The position numbers and the translations under genes are program-made. DNA of 64,000 nucleotides from Kutzneria chonburiensis. GTDB lineage: Bacteria; Actinomycetota; Actinomycetes; Mycobacteriales; Pseudonocardiaceae. The stretch is from NCBI RefSeq assembly GCF_028622115.1, contig NZ_CP097263.1, positions 1,674,001-1,738,000 on the forward strand, read 5' to 3'. This document shows, piece by piece, positions 52,921 through 61,612 of the stretch (position 1 is the first letter of the stretch; each line of letters starts with the position of its first letter). The notes below the pieces were generated by a model. It saw only the letters and a program-made list of their open reading frames with translations. It did no database searches and was not told the origin of the DNA.

Positions 52921-54279
52921 GTGGGGGAGGAAGTGTTGGCCACCAAGCTGGCGCGCTGGGTGTTCGACCTCGATTTCGACCAGCTGCCGCCACTGGTGGT
53001 CGAGACCGCCAAACAGATGGTGCTCGACCAGCTAGGACTGCAACTGCTCGGCGCGACGCTGCCCAACGTGCAGCCGGAGAGGCGGCTGGTCGCGAGCATG
53101 CAGGCCACCCCGGAAAGCACGGTGGTGTTCTCCGGATCCGGGACGGTCGCGCCGTACGCGGCCTACGTCAACGGCGCGCTGGCGACCAGTTGCGAGTTCG
53201 ACGACGTCCATGGGCATGCCGGGCATCCGGGCGCGAACGTCGTGCCCGCCGCACTCGCGTTCGGCGAGTACACCGAGGCCTCCGGCCGCGAGGTGATCGT
53301 GGCGATCGTCGCCGGTGTGCAGGTGATGTCGCTGCTCGGCGCGGCCACGCAGCTCGACATGCTGCGCCGGGGCTGGCACGGGGCCAAGGTGCTGGGCGTG
53401 TTCGGCGCGGCGACCGCCGCCGGCGTGCTGCTCGGCCTGACCACGGACGAACTCGCCAACGCCTTCGGCATCGCCGGCAGTGACGCCTCTGGAACCATGG
53501 AATACGAGCTTGCCGGCGGCGAGGTGAAACGAATGCACGCCGGGGCCGCCGGTCGCAGCGGCGCGCAGGCGGCACTTCTGGCCCGCGACGGACTCACCGG
53601 CCCACTGACGATCTTCGAAGGCGAGCGCGGCATTCTGCGCCAGTTCACCGGCAGTGCGGACCTGTCCCGTATCGATCGGAACTGGGACCATTTCCACATC
53701 CAGGACGTCATGTTCCGGCGCTACCCGGTCATCGGATCGGCGGCCGTGGTGCTGGACGGAATTCGCCACCTGATGCGCGACGCCGACTGGCGATGGCGCG
53801 ATGTGGCCGAGATCCGACTTGGGCTGCCGGCGTTCGCCATGGGGCACGGCGCTGTCGTCACGCGTCCGTCGGATGCGGTGTCCGCGCAGTTCAGCACGGC
53901 TTTCAGCGTCGCCCTGCGGCTCGTGCGGGGCCGCAACCGGGCCAAGGACTACTTCGACCCCGTATTGTGGACGGACCCCGATGTGCTGTCGGTGGTCGAC
54001 AAGGTGGTGCCGTACGAGGCGGATGTCGCCGCCGAACCGCAGTCGTTGCACTGCCGTGTCGGCATTCGGCTCTACGACGGCCGGGAGCTGTCCCACTTCC
54101 AGCGCGGCTTCACCGACGGCTCGGTCGTCGGCAAGTTCCGCGACAACGTGACCGGGCTGCTCGAACCGACCGTCGCGGACGAGGTCGTCGACCTGGTCGC
54201 CGGCCTTGACGAACTCGACGAGGTGGCGACGCTGATGCGGCCGCTGGCCGTCGACCCGTCGCGCCGGGTCAGCCGATGA
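52921..54279 (+). CDS. MmgE/PrpD family protein
   Basis: 452 residues matching the MmgE/PrpD fold: LARWVFDLDFDQLPPLVVET then AKQMVLDQLGLQLLG, YVNGALATSCEFDDVHGHAG with the active-region Asp and His, and MHAGAAGRSGAQAALLARDG. Members include 2-methylcitrate dehydratase and cis-aconitate decarboxylase. The GTG start has GAGGAG six bases upstream. No other propionate genes are present, so a role as a decarboxylase or dehydratase in making a precursor for the adjacent cluster is possible; it could also simply be the first gene outside it. Confidence 0.85.
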   Translation: MGEEVLATKLARWVFDLDFDQLPPLVVETAKQMVLDQLGLQLLGATLPNVQPERRLVASMQATPESTVVFSGSGTVAPYAAYVNGALATSCEFDDVHGHAGHPGANVVPAALAFGEYTEASGREVIVAIVAGVQVMSLLGAATQLDMLRRGWHGAKVLGVFGAATAAGVLLGLTTDELANAFGIAGSDASGTMEYELAGGEVKRMHAGAAGRSGAQAALLARDGLTGPLTIFEGERGILRQFTGSADLSRIDRNWDHFHIQDVMFRRYPVIGSAAVVLDGIRHLMRDADWRWRDVAEIRLGLPAFAMGHGAVVTRPSDAVSAQFSTAFSVALRLVRGRNRAKDYFDPVLWTDPDVLSVVDKVVPYEADVAAEPQSLHCRVGIRLYDGRELSHFQRGFTDGSVVGKFRDNVTGLLEPTVADEVVDLVAGLDELDEVATLMRPLAVDPSRRVSR

Positions 54280-54312
54280 CGTCGCGCAGCTCGCCCCCGG
54301 CAAGGCATACCA

Positions 54313-54362
54313 TCGAGACGACAGGATTTGAACCTGCGACGCCTTGACGCCCAGTTGAATCC
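54313..54362 (-). tRNA. 3'-half fragment of tRNA-Pro (likely attachment-site scar)
   Basis: Read leftward, an anticodon arm AACTGGGCGTC (anticodon UGG), a T-arm GTCGCAGGTTCAAATCCTG and an acceptor-like TCGTCTCGA follow in the order of the 3' half of tRNA-Pro. The D-arm and 5' acceptor strand are missing and the acceptor end cannot pair, so it is not functional. Such 3' fragments are left by integrative elements that use tRNA genes. Confidence 0.6.
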
Positions 54363-54739
54363 AGGGCCACCGGCGTGCTCGTAGCCGTTCTCCAAGCTCA
54401 TGTCCAAGTCTACTTGCCCAAGTAAAGGAGTCCTCGATTTATCATTTTGATCATGGGTGTGGGCGGATTCCGCGGCTGCTTCGCAACCTGCTGACATTGA
54501 GTCGTGGACGGCCTTCAATCGGCGGGAACGTCATTGTGCCGGTTTTGGCCTGATTGGCCGGCTCACCGAATTCTCCTCGGCGGTCGACGGCGAACGTTGC
54601 GTTGGGTAGCAGTGTCCCGTGCGCTTGCCACCCGATCGGCCCATTGTTCTGGGCAAATGCTTAACCCACTCTTAGGCAGCGGTCACGCGGACGTCGGGGG
54701 ACGCACCGCCTACCTGTTCCGCAACAACCGGGGGGATCG
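54363..54739. other. Intergenic stretch without recognisable gene
   Basis: This stretch between the tRNA fragment and the RHS gene contains several AT-richer segments (for example CGATTTATCATTTTGATC near 54436) unlike the high-GC flanks. I see no open frame with actinomycete codon bias. It probably contains the promoter of the RHS gene and remains of inserted DNA. Confidence 0.4.
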
Positions 54740-57700
54740 GTGTTTCCAGCCCGTCATGGCTGGGTGCGGCGCGCGCCCAGCAGACCTGCCCTGCATTTGA
54801 TCAGTCTGGCCACGGCGTTCCTCCTTGCGGTGGCCCTGGTGCAGATCGTGGTGACGCCGGCCGCGGCCGCTGCGTCCAAGGCCTCCGACCCGCGCGACGT
54901 CGCGTTGGTGCACAGTGAGCAGCCGAGGCCGGCGGCCGTCGAGTCGCCGAAGACCACAGCGGACTTCACGGTTCAGTCAAGCCTGGCCGGGGTGAGCGGC
55001 AGTCACTTCGACCCGAAGCGTTCGAAGGTGATCTCCCGGTCGATGTTCACCGAGGAGTACCTCAACCCGGACGGCACGCACTCGACTCGCGAGTCGACGG
55101 CGCCGTTGAACGCCAAGGACGCCGCCGGCAACTGGCAGCCGGTCGACACCGGCTTGCAGGTCGACGGGTCGAGCAAGCGGGCCAACGCCAAGCGGCAGGC
55201 CCTGAACCCGTCACTGGCCCAGCGGGCCGACGATCCGGCCGTGGTGTCGGTCCAGGTCGACGGCAAGACCGCGTCGCTGGCGCTCGACCAGGCCGCTCCG
55301 GCGACGGCGGCGGTCGCCGGGGACAAGGCGACCTACGCGAATGTGCAGCCGGACACCGACCTCGACTACGAGGTGACCGCGTCCGCCTTGAAGGAGACCG
55401 TGCTGCTGAAGAAGGCGCCGGCGAAGTCCTCGTGGCGTTTCAAACTCAAGACCGGCGGCCTGACACCGGCGCTGGACGGCGACTCGGTCCAGCTCAAGGA
55501 CGCGAACGGCGCTGTTGTTGTTGTGCTGCCGCCGATCGAGACCTGGGACTCGTCCGGTTCGGACCGCACGGCGCCGGCCCGGACCGGCGGCACGTACGGC
55601 CTGGACAAGACGGCCGACGGCTGGTGGCTGACGGTGTCGGTCGACCCGAACTGGCTGAGGGACGGCAAGCGGGTCTACCCGGTACACGTCGATCCGACGT
55701 TCGCCTTCGGTGTCAACGAGTCGCATGTGTACCGCACCGACGGCTACAGCTGCCTCAACTGTGCCCTTCAGATCGGCAACAGCCTCAACAAGGGCGATTC
55801 CTACAGCCGCAGCGTCTTCCACTTCGACTACTCATCACTGTGGGGCAAGACCGTGGTCGGCGCGAAGATGGACCTGACGCGGGACACCGCGTCCACGGGT
55901 TCCCTGCTGACCTGGAACGCGAACCTGTACCACGCGACGGCTTTCGACTTCAACGGCGTCGGTGAGTACTTGGCCAGCGCCAATGTCGGCGATGTCGGCA
56001 CGCTGGTGGGCGACGCGTTCACCAACTACCTGCGCGACCGCGTCAACGCCCGTGACATCACGCCGTTCTTCATGCTGATCGGCGCGGAGAATCCCGGCAC
56101 TTGGACGTACAAGTACCTCAACGCCACGCTGACCGTCGACACGGGCACGGCCCCGCCGGCTCCGGGCCTGGTCACGCCGGCGGACGGTTCGGTGCTGGCG
56201 TCGCTGACGCCCACGCTCCAGGTGAGCCCGGTGACCGACCCCGACGGCGATCCGGTCAAGTACTGCTTCAAGGTGGCCACCGGTTCGGACGCGAAGTCCG
56301 GTGTTGTCGTGGAGTCCGGCTGCCTGGACTCTCCACAGTGGACTGTCCCGTCAGGTGTTCTGCACGACGGCGTCTCCTACACCTGGCAGGCCACCGCCTA
56401 CAGCGGGATCACCACGACCACGCCGACGTGGATCGGACATCTCAAGGTGGACCTGCGGATCGGCGCGCACAGCCCGTCCCCTGTCGACTCGGCCGGCCCC
56501 GTTGCGGTGAACCTGGCCAACGGCGACGTCTCCACCACGGTCGCCACGCCCACCTTCACCACGGTCGGCGGCAACGCCGGGCTGACCTTCACGTACAACT
56601 CGCAGCAGGTCGACGACAAGGGCCTGCGCGCGTCGTACTTCAACGACATCAGCCACAACGGCAACATCAGCTCCTCGCAGCAGCCCGTGCTGGTGCGCAA
56701 CGAGCCCCAGGTCAACGTGGACTACGGCACCGACTCGCCGTTCGCGCCCGCGCTCGGTGCGGACTACTTCGTGGTCCGCTGGGAGGGCTACTTCCAGGCT
56801 CCGGCCACCGGCACCTACCAGTTCGCCGGCGTGCACGACGACGCCGCGCAGGTGTGGATCAACGGCAACAAGGTGTACACCAGCACCGGGGTCAGCGACC
56901 TCAACTGGACGCAGGCCACCGGCGTGGCGCTGACCCAGGGTCAGCGGGTGCCGATCAAGGTGGAGCTCCAGGAGATCACCGGTGCGGCCCGGATGCGGCT
57001 GTTCACCCGGACCGCCGACGGCACGACCGTGCCGGCGCAGATCGTGCCCGCGGACTGGCTGTTCTCCGGCGACCTGCCGGCGCTGCCGAAGGGCTGGACG
57101 CTGTCGGCCGATCTTGACGGCAACGGCACCACCTACACGACCGCGCAGGTCACCGACCAGAACGTGGTGCTGACCGACGGCACCGGCGCCAAGCACACGT
57201 GGACCAAGAAGTCCGCCGGTGGCTACAGCCCGCCGCTGGATGAGGACGGCGTGCTGGCGCTGGACAGCGGCGGCCGGGTGACGCTGACCGAGGGATCGGA
57301 CGTGTTCGTCTTCCGGGCCGACGGCAAGCTGGACAGCCAGTCGGCCACGGCGGATTCCCGCAAGCCGGCGGCATTGCAGAACATCTACGACGGTGATCCG
57401 TCGCGGCTGTCGCAGATCAAGGACCCGGTCAGCGGCCGAGCCCATGTGCTGCACTACAACCGGGCCGGCGACGACTGCTACGGCGGCGCCACCCCGCCCT
57501 CCGGCGCGGACACGACGGCTCCGTCGCAGATGTTGTGCCGCATCAGCTACTGGGACGGCACCGAGACCCGACTCTGGTACAGCGGCGGACGGTTGAGCCG
57601 GGTGGAGGATCCCGGTTCGCAGGTCACGGACTTCGGTTACGACGCCGACAGCCTGCTCACCTCGTCGCGTTCCAGCCTGGTCAACGACTGGATCGCCGCC

Positions 57701-60700
57701 GACCCGGCCAACCGGTCCGGTGCGACCGATGTCGTCACGGCTGTCGCGTACGACAAGTCGTCCGGCAAGCCGAAGGGCAGCGGCGTGACCCAGGCCGCGC
57801 CCGCCCCCGGCCAGCCGCGACCGGGGCACGGCTACCGGTACGACCCGGCCAACCGGATATCCTATGTGGACACCGTCGGGCTGAGCCCGGCTGTCGGCTT
57901 CACCACCAAGGTCGCCTACGATGACGCCGATCGGGTGCTCAGCTCGACCGACGCCACCGGCCGCACCACATCGCAGTCGTGGAACGTCAAGGACCAGCAG
58001 TTGACGTCCACCGACGCGGCCGGCCGGGTCACCACCAACGTCTACGACTACGACGACCGCGTCACCGACAACTACGGCCCGGCGCCCGCGTCCTGCTTCG
58101 CCGGCCAGCTGCCCACCGCGGCGTGCGCGAACACCGTGCCGCACAAGCACACCAACTACGACGAGAACATCAACGGGCTGTCCGTCGCCTACTACGACAA
58201 CCTCGACCTGGCCGGTGCGCCCAAGGTCTACGGCACCGGTGTCGGCGAGCCCAGCGGCAAGCTGGTCGCCAACTACAGCGCCACCACGCCACCGGTCGCC
58301 GGCCTGTCGTCGGCCAGCTTCGCGGCCCGTTTCACCGGGGAGATCCAGTTCCCGGACGCCGGCACCTACACGATCAAGGTGTGGGTGGACGACGGCGTGC
58401 GCGTGTGGATCGATGACCAGCTGATCGTCGACGCCTGGGCGGACGGCGGCTCGCACGCGGTCTCGGGCACGTACAACAACACCGATGCCGGGGCGTACAA
58501 GCGAATTCGGGTCGACTACTACAACCGGGTCGACGTCGGACTGATCAACCTGAACTGGATCCGGCCCGGCCAGGCCGAGGAGAACGTGCCCGGCCAGTAT
58601 CTCAAGCCGCGCTACGGGCTGACCACGTCGAGCACCTCGTCGGAGTCCAACGGCGTGCCGGACAAGACCAGCGCCAGCAGGTTCGGTGACGGCAACCTCG
58701 ACCCGACCTTCGGGCTGCCCGGCTCGACCGTCAACGACCCGGCCGGTCTGGCGCTGGCCAGCACTGCCGGCTACGAGGCGGTCGGCAGCGGCTACCTGCG
58801 CCGCACCAGCGAGGCCAAGCCGAGCGGCGCCACCACGGCCTACGCCTTCTACGGCGATACCGAGACGCGGGCCAACCCCTGCGTCGCCGGCAGCGCCGCG
58901 ACCAACCAGGGCGGTCTGCCCAAGCTGACCACCGCCGCCACGCCGGCGGCCGGCTCGGCCCGTACCGACGAGGACGTCTACGACGCCTCCGGCCGGGTGG
59001 TCGCCAAGGCCACCAGCGGTGACTGGGCGTGCACCAGCTACGACAGCCGCGACCGGGTCGTGCAGCAGACCTACCCGGCCAACCCGACCGCGGGCGCCCG
59101 CACCGTCAGCTACGACTACGCCGTCGGCGGCGACCCGCTCACCAGCTCGGTCACCGACTACAACGGCACCGTCACCACCAAGCTCGACCTGTTGGGGCGC
59201 ACGGTGTCCTACACCGACGCGGCCGGCGTGCGGACCGACTCGGCCTACGACCAGATCGGCCGAACGGCTAGCACCACCGTGACACCGCCGAACCAGGCCA
59301 ACAGCCCACTGGCGACCACGTCGACCTATGACGACGCCGGCCGGCTGTTGACCACCAAGCTCGGCACGACCGTGCTGGCCACGGTGACCTACGACGCGGC
59401 GGGCGAGCTGGCCTCGGTCGCGTACGCCAACGGCAGCGCGCTGTCGGCCGTGGGCAAGGACGCCGCCGGGCAGGGCACGTCGCTGACCTGGAACACCAGT
59501 GACGGCAAGCAGATCGTCTCGCAGGTCACCCGCAGCCGGGCCGGCACCATCACCGACGAGTCGCTCGGCGGCCTCGACCCGAATCCGACCGGCGCCAACT
59601 ACGTCTACGACGGAATGGGCCGGCTGACCCAGGCCTTTGTCACCGGGCACCACTACACGTACGACTTCACGTCGGCGGCCGCGGCGGCCTGCCCGACCGG
59701 CACGCAGGCCAACGCCGGCCGCGACACCAACCGGGTTCGGCTGCTCGACCAGACCGGTGCCGGCACCGCCGAGACCGACTACTGCTACGACGCCGCGGAC
59801 CGGCTGCTGGCCACCGTCGGCGCCACCGCGCTGTCCGGTTTCCAGTACGACAGCCACGGCAACACCACGCAGTTCAGCTCGGGCGGCACGACGAGCTACT
59901 TCGGGTTCGACTCCGGCAACCGCAACGTGTCCGCCCGCACGACAAGCAGCGATCCCAACCAGGTGGCGGACATCTCCTACACGCGGGACGTGCTCAACCG
60001 GATCGTCCGCCGGGACGCCCATACCGGCGACGGCACGACCGCGGTGCTCTACGGCTACACCGGCACCGGCGACTCGGCCAGCCTGACCATGGACGGCAAC
60101 AAGAATCTCCAGACCTTCAGCATCGTGTTGCCGGGCGGCGTGCTTTACACCAAGCAGGTCGCCGGCGGCCAGGACACCTGGGACGCCCCATCGGTTCGCG
60201 GCGACCTGTCCGTCACCACCAACGGCAGCGGCGTGCAGGTCGGCTCGCTGCGCACGTACACGCCGTACGGCGAAGCGCTGCGGACCGACGGCACCGTCGA
60301 CAATCAGGCCGTGCCGGACAACCAGCCGGGCAACATGGACTACGGCTGGCTCGGCCAGAACCAGCGGGAGTACGAGCACGCCGGCGCGCTGTCGCTGGTG
60401 CAGATGGGCGAGCGCCCGTACAGCCCGCTGCTGGGCCGATTCCTGTCCGTGGACCCGGTCGACGGCGGGTCGGCCAACGACTACGACTACGTCAACGCCG
60501 ACCCGATCAACCACGTCGACCTGGACGGCACCTCGTTCTGGGGTTGGCTGGGCAACACCGTCAAGAGCGCCTTCACCGATCACCTGACGACCACGCTGAG
60601 CGTGCTGGCCGTGGCCACGTCGTGGGTGCCGTTCGTCGGGGTCGCGTTCACCGTGGCCGCCGCGGTCAGCAGCGGCTATGACGCGTACAACGACTTCCGA

Positions 60701-61006
60701 CACGGCGACATCCTCGGCGGCATCCTCGACATCGCCGGCGGCTTCACCGGTGTCGGCGGCCTCGTCAAACACGCTGCCGCCTACGCCGCCAAGAAGGCCG
60801 CGGCCAAATTGTTCACCAAGGCCAAATCCTTCCGAGGGGTGGCAAACAGCGGGCGGTGGGCGCGAAAAGCGGCTCGTCAGGGCGCAAAACAGGTGCGCGC
60901 GGCGGCCAGGTACTCCGCTCGTGAGAAGCGCTACACCCGATATGGAATTGCCGCGACCGCGCTGTACGAGGGCAGTGCGCAGGTGCGGAGCAGGTATCAT
61001 TTCTAG
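54740..61006 (+). CDS. Secreted RHS-repeat protein with two PA14-like modules and C-terminal toxin-like tip
   Basis: 2088 residues. A signal sequence (LISLATAFLLAVALVQIVVT) is at about 22-45. Two PA14-like beta modules are at about 633-773 (AAQVWINGNKVYTSTGV) and 1137-1287 (TYTIKVWVDDGVRVWIDDQL). YD/RHS repeats fill most of the rest (YDSRDRVVQQTYPANP, YDDAGRLLTTKLGTTVL). The RHS core ends at GRFLSVDPVDGGSANDYDYV then NADPINHVDLDG near 1930. The last 155 residues are variable: a hydrophobic stretch (LAVATSWVPFVGVAFTVAAA) then a basic tail. This is the polymorphic-toxin layout, with the tip possibly membrane-active. The start is GTG 54740. Confidence 0.92.
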   Translation: MFPARHGWVRRAPSRPALHLISLATAFLLAVALVQIVVTPAAAAASKASDPRDVALVHSEQPRPAAVESPKTTADFTVQSSLAGVSGSHFDPKRSKVISRSMFTEEYLNPDGTHSTRESTAPLNAKDAAGNWQPVDTGLQVDGSSKRANAKRQALNPSLAQRADDPAVVSVQVDGKTASLALDQAAPATAAVAGDKATYANVQPDTDLDYEVTASALKETVLLKKAPAKSSWRFKLKTGGLTPALDGDSVQLKDANGAVVVVLPPIETWDSSGSDRTAPARTGGTYGLDKTADGWWLTVSVDPNWLRDGKRVYPVHVDPTFAFGVNESHVYRTDGYSCLNCALQIGNSLNKGDSYSRSVFHFDYSSLWGKTVVGAKMDLTRDTASTGSLLTWNANLYHATAFDFNGVGEYLASANVGDVGTLVGDAFTNYLRDRVNARDITPFFMLIGAENPGTWTYKYLNATLTVDTGTAPPAPGLVTPADGSVLASLTPTLQVSPVTDPDGDPVKYCFKVATGSDAKSGVVVESGCLDSPQWTVPSGVLHDGVSYTWQATAYSGITTTTPTWIGHLKVDLRIGAHSPSPVDSAGPVAVNLANGDVSTTVATPTFTTVGGNAGLTFTYNSQQVDDKGLRASYFNDISHNGNISSSQQPVLVRNEPQVNVDYGTDSPFAPALGADYFVVRWEGYFQAPATGTYQFAGVHDDAAQVWINGNKVYTSTGVSDLNWTQATGVALTQGQRVPIKVELQEITGAARMRLFTRTADGTTVPAQIVPADWLFSGDLPALPKGWTLSADLDGNGTTYTTAQVTDQNVVLTDGTGAKHTWTKKSAGGYSPPLDEDGVLALDSGGRVTLTEGSDVFVFRADGKLDSQSATADSRKPAALQNIYDGDPSRLSQIKDPVSGRAHVLHYNRAGDDCYGGATPPSGADTTAPSQMLCRISYWDGTETRLWYSGGRLSRVEDPGSQVTDFGYDADSLLTSSRSSLVNDWIAADPANRSGATDVVTAVAYDKSSGKPKGSGVTQAAPAPGQPRPGHGYRYDPANRISYVDTVGLSPAVGFTTKVAYDDADRVLSSTDATGRTTSQSWNVKDQQLTSTDAAGRVTTNVYDYDDRVTDNYGPAPASCFAGQLPTAACANTVPHKHTNYDENINGLSVAYYDNLDLAGAPKVYGTGVGEPSGKLVANYSATTPPVAGLSSASFAARFTGEIQFPDAGTYTIKVWVDDGVRVWIDDQLIVDAWADGGSHAVSGTYNNTDAGAYKRIRVDYYNRVDVGLINLNWIRPGQAEENVPGQYLKPRYGLTTSSTSSESNGVPDKTSASRFGDGNLDPTFGLPGSTVNDPAGLALASTAGYEAVGSGYLRRTSEAKPSGATTAYAFYGDTETRANPCVAGSAATNQGGLPKLTTAATPAAGSARTDEDVYDASGRVVAKATSGDWACTSYDSRDRVVQQTYPANPTAGARTVSYDYAVGGDPLTSSVTDYNGTVTTKLDLLGRTVSYTDAAGVRTDSAYDQIGRTASTTVTPPNQANSPLATTSTYDDAGRLLTTKLGTTVLATVTYDAAGELASVAYANGSALSAVGKDAAGQGTSLTWNTSDGKQIVSQVTRSRAGTITDESLGGLDPNPTGANYVYDGMGRLTQAFVTGHHYTYDFTSAAAAACPTGTQANAGRDTNRVRLLDQTGAGTAETDYCYDAADRLLATVGATALSGFQYDSHGNTTQFSSGGTTSYFGFDSGNRNVSARTTSSDPNQVADISYTRDVLNRIVRRDAHTGDGTTAVLYGYTGTGDSASLTMDGNKNLQTFSIVLPGGVLYTKQVAGGQDTWDAPSVRGDLSVTTNGSGVQVGSLRTYTPYGEALRTDGTVDNQAVPDNQPGNMDYGWLGQNQREYEHAGALSLVQMGERPYSPLLGRFLSVDPVDGGSANDYDYVNADPINHVDLDGTSFWGWLGNTVKSAFTDHLTTTLSVLAVATSWVPFVGVAFTVAAAVSSGYDAYNDFRHGDILGGILDIAGGFTGVGGLVKHAAAYAAKKAAAKLFTKAKSFRGVANSGRWARKAARQGAKQVRAAARYSAREKRYTRYGIAATALYEGSAQVRSRYHF

Positions 61007-61020
61007 CTGGACCGGCTGAT

Positions 61021-61050
61021 GGGGCCGGGCTGTGTCCACAGCCCGGCCCC
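61021..61050. terminator. Hairpin between the RHS gene and the downstream membrane gene
   Basis: GGGGCCGGGCTGTG and its exact complement CACAGCCCGGCCCC form a 14-base stem with a two-base loop, 14 bases after the RHS stop and 25 bases before the next GTG. It may end or attenuate the long RHS transcript so that the two genes are expressed at different levels. Confidence 0.65.
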
Positions 61051-61075
61051 TACGGCGTTGAAGGGAGCTGTGCGC

Positions 61076-61516
61076 GTGGGCACCCCGTACCTGCCCGAGT
61101 GGTACCTGACGCTGGCCGGGAAGCTGCTGGACCGCAAGGGAACGGCGGCCCGTGGCAGCGGGCGGATTCTGCGCCGGGTGGCCGACGGCAAGGCCGATGA
61201 CGTCGACTGGCTCTATTTCTACGCGATTCAGTCCTACGGCTGGGGTGGCGTCGCCGCGGCCGGCGCCGTGTTCGCCGGCGTTGCCGGTGTGCTCAGCGGT
61301 CCGTTCGGGTACGGGCCGGTTATTGGATTCCTGGTGTTGTGCGGAGTGTCGGTCGTGGCCGCCGCGGCCGCGTTCTTCGCCATTATCCAATTGCACATCA
61401 TGTTGGTCGACAAGGAGGCGTCGTACTTCCACCGGCCGCGGGCGGTGAACGTGATCGTGGTGCCGATCGTGTTCGTGGCAGCCCTCGTCGTGCTGCTCTT
61501 GCTCACTCGCTCATAG
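61076..61516 (+). CDS. Small membrane protein, candidate RHS immunity protein
   Basis: 146 residues. A soluble N-terminus (GTPYLPEWYLTLAGKLLDRK) is followed by three hydrophobic segments (GGVAAAGAVFAGVAGVL, VIGFLVLCGVSVVAAAAAF, VIVVPIVFVAALVVLLLL). An AAGGGAGC site precedes GTG 61076. Its position directly after an RHS toxin tip that itself carries a hydrophobic segment makes an immunity role attractive. No family recognised. Confidence 0.7.
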   Translation: MGTPYLPEWYLTLAGKLLDRKGTAARGSGRILRRVADGKADDVDWLYFYAIQSYGWGGVAAAGAVFAGVAGVLSGPFGYGPVIGFLVLCGVSVVAAAAAFFAIIQLHIMLVDKEASYFHRPRAVNVIVVPIVFVAALVVLLLLTRS

Positions 61517-61612
61517 AGCGAATACCCACTGCCAGAGCGAGTTGATCGACAGCCTCCGGAGGGTTCATCGAGGGCCAACGCGCCTGAAGCGCCAGCCGGA
61601 TAGGCTCCACCG

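Noticed and set aside
52921-54303. Large minus-strand frame opposite the PrpD gene
   Set aside because: It is an antisense shadow; the plus strand carries full-length MmgE/PrpD motifs and a ribosome site.
56351-61432. A 1693-codon open frame on the minus strand opposite the RHS gene
   Set aside because: It is the antisense shadow of a GC-rich coding strand: Val/Arg/Gly-rich, no domain, and it covers the RHS gene, whose motifs are unmistakable.
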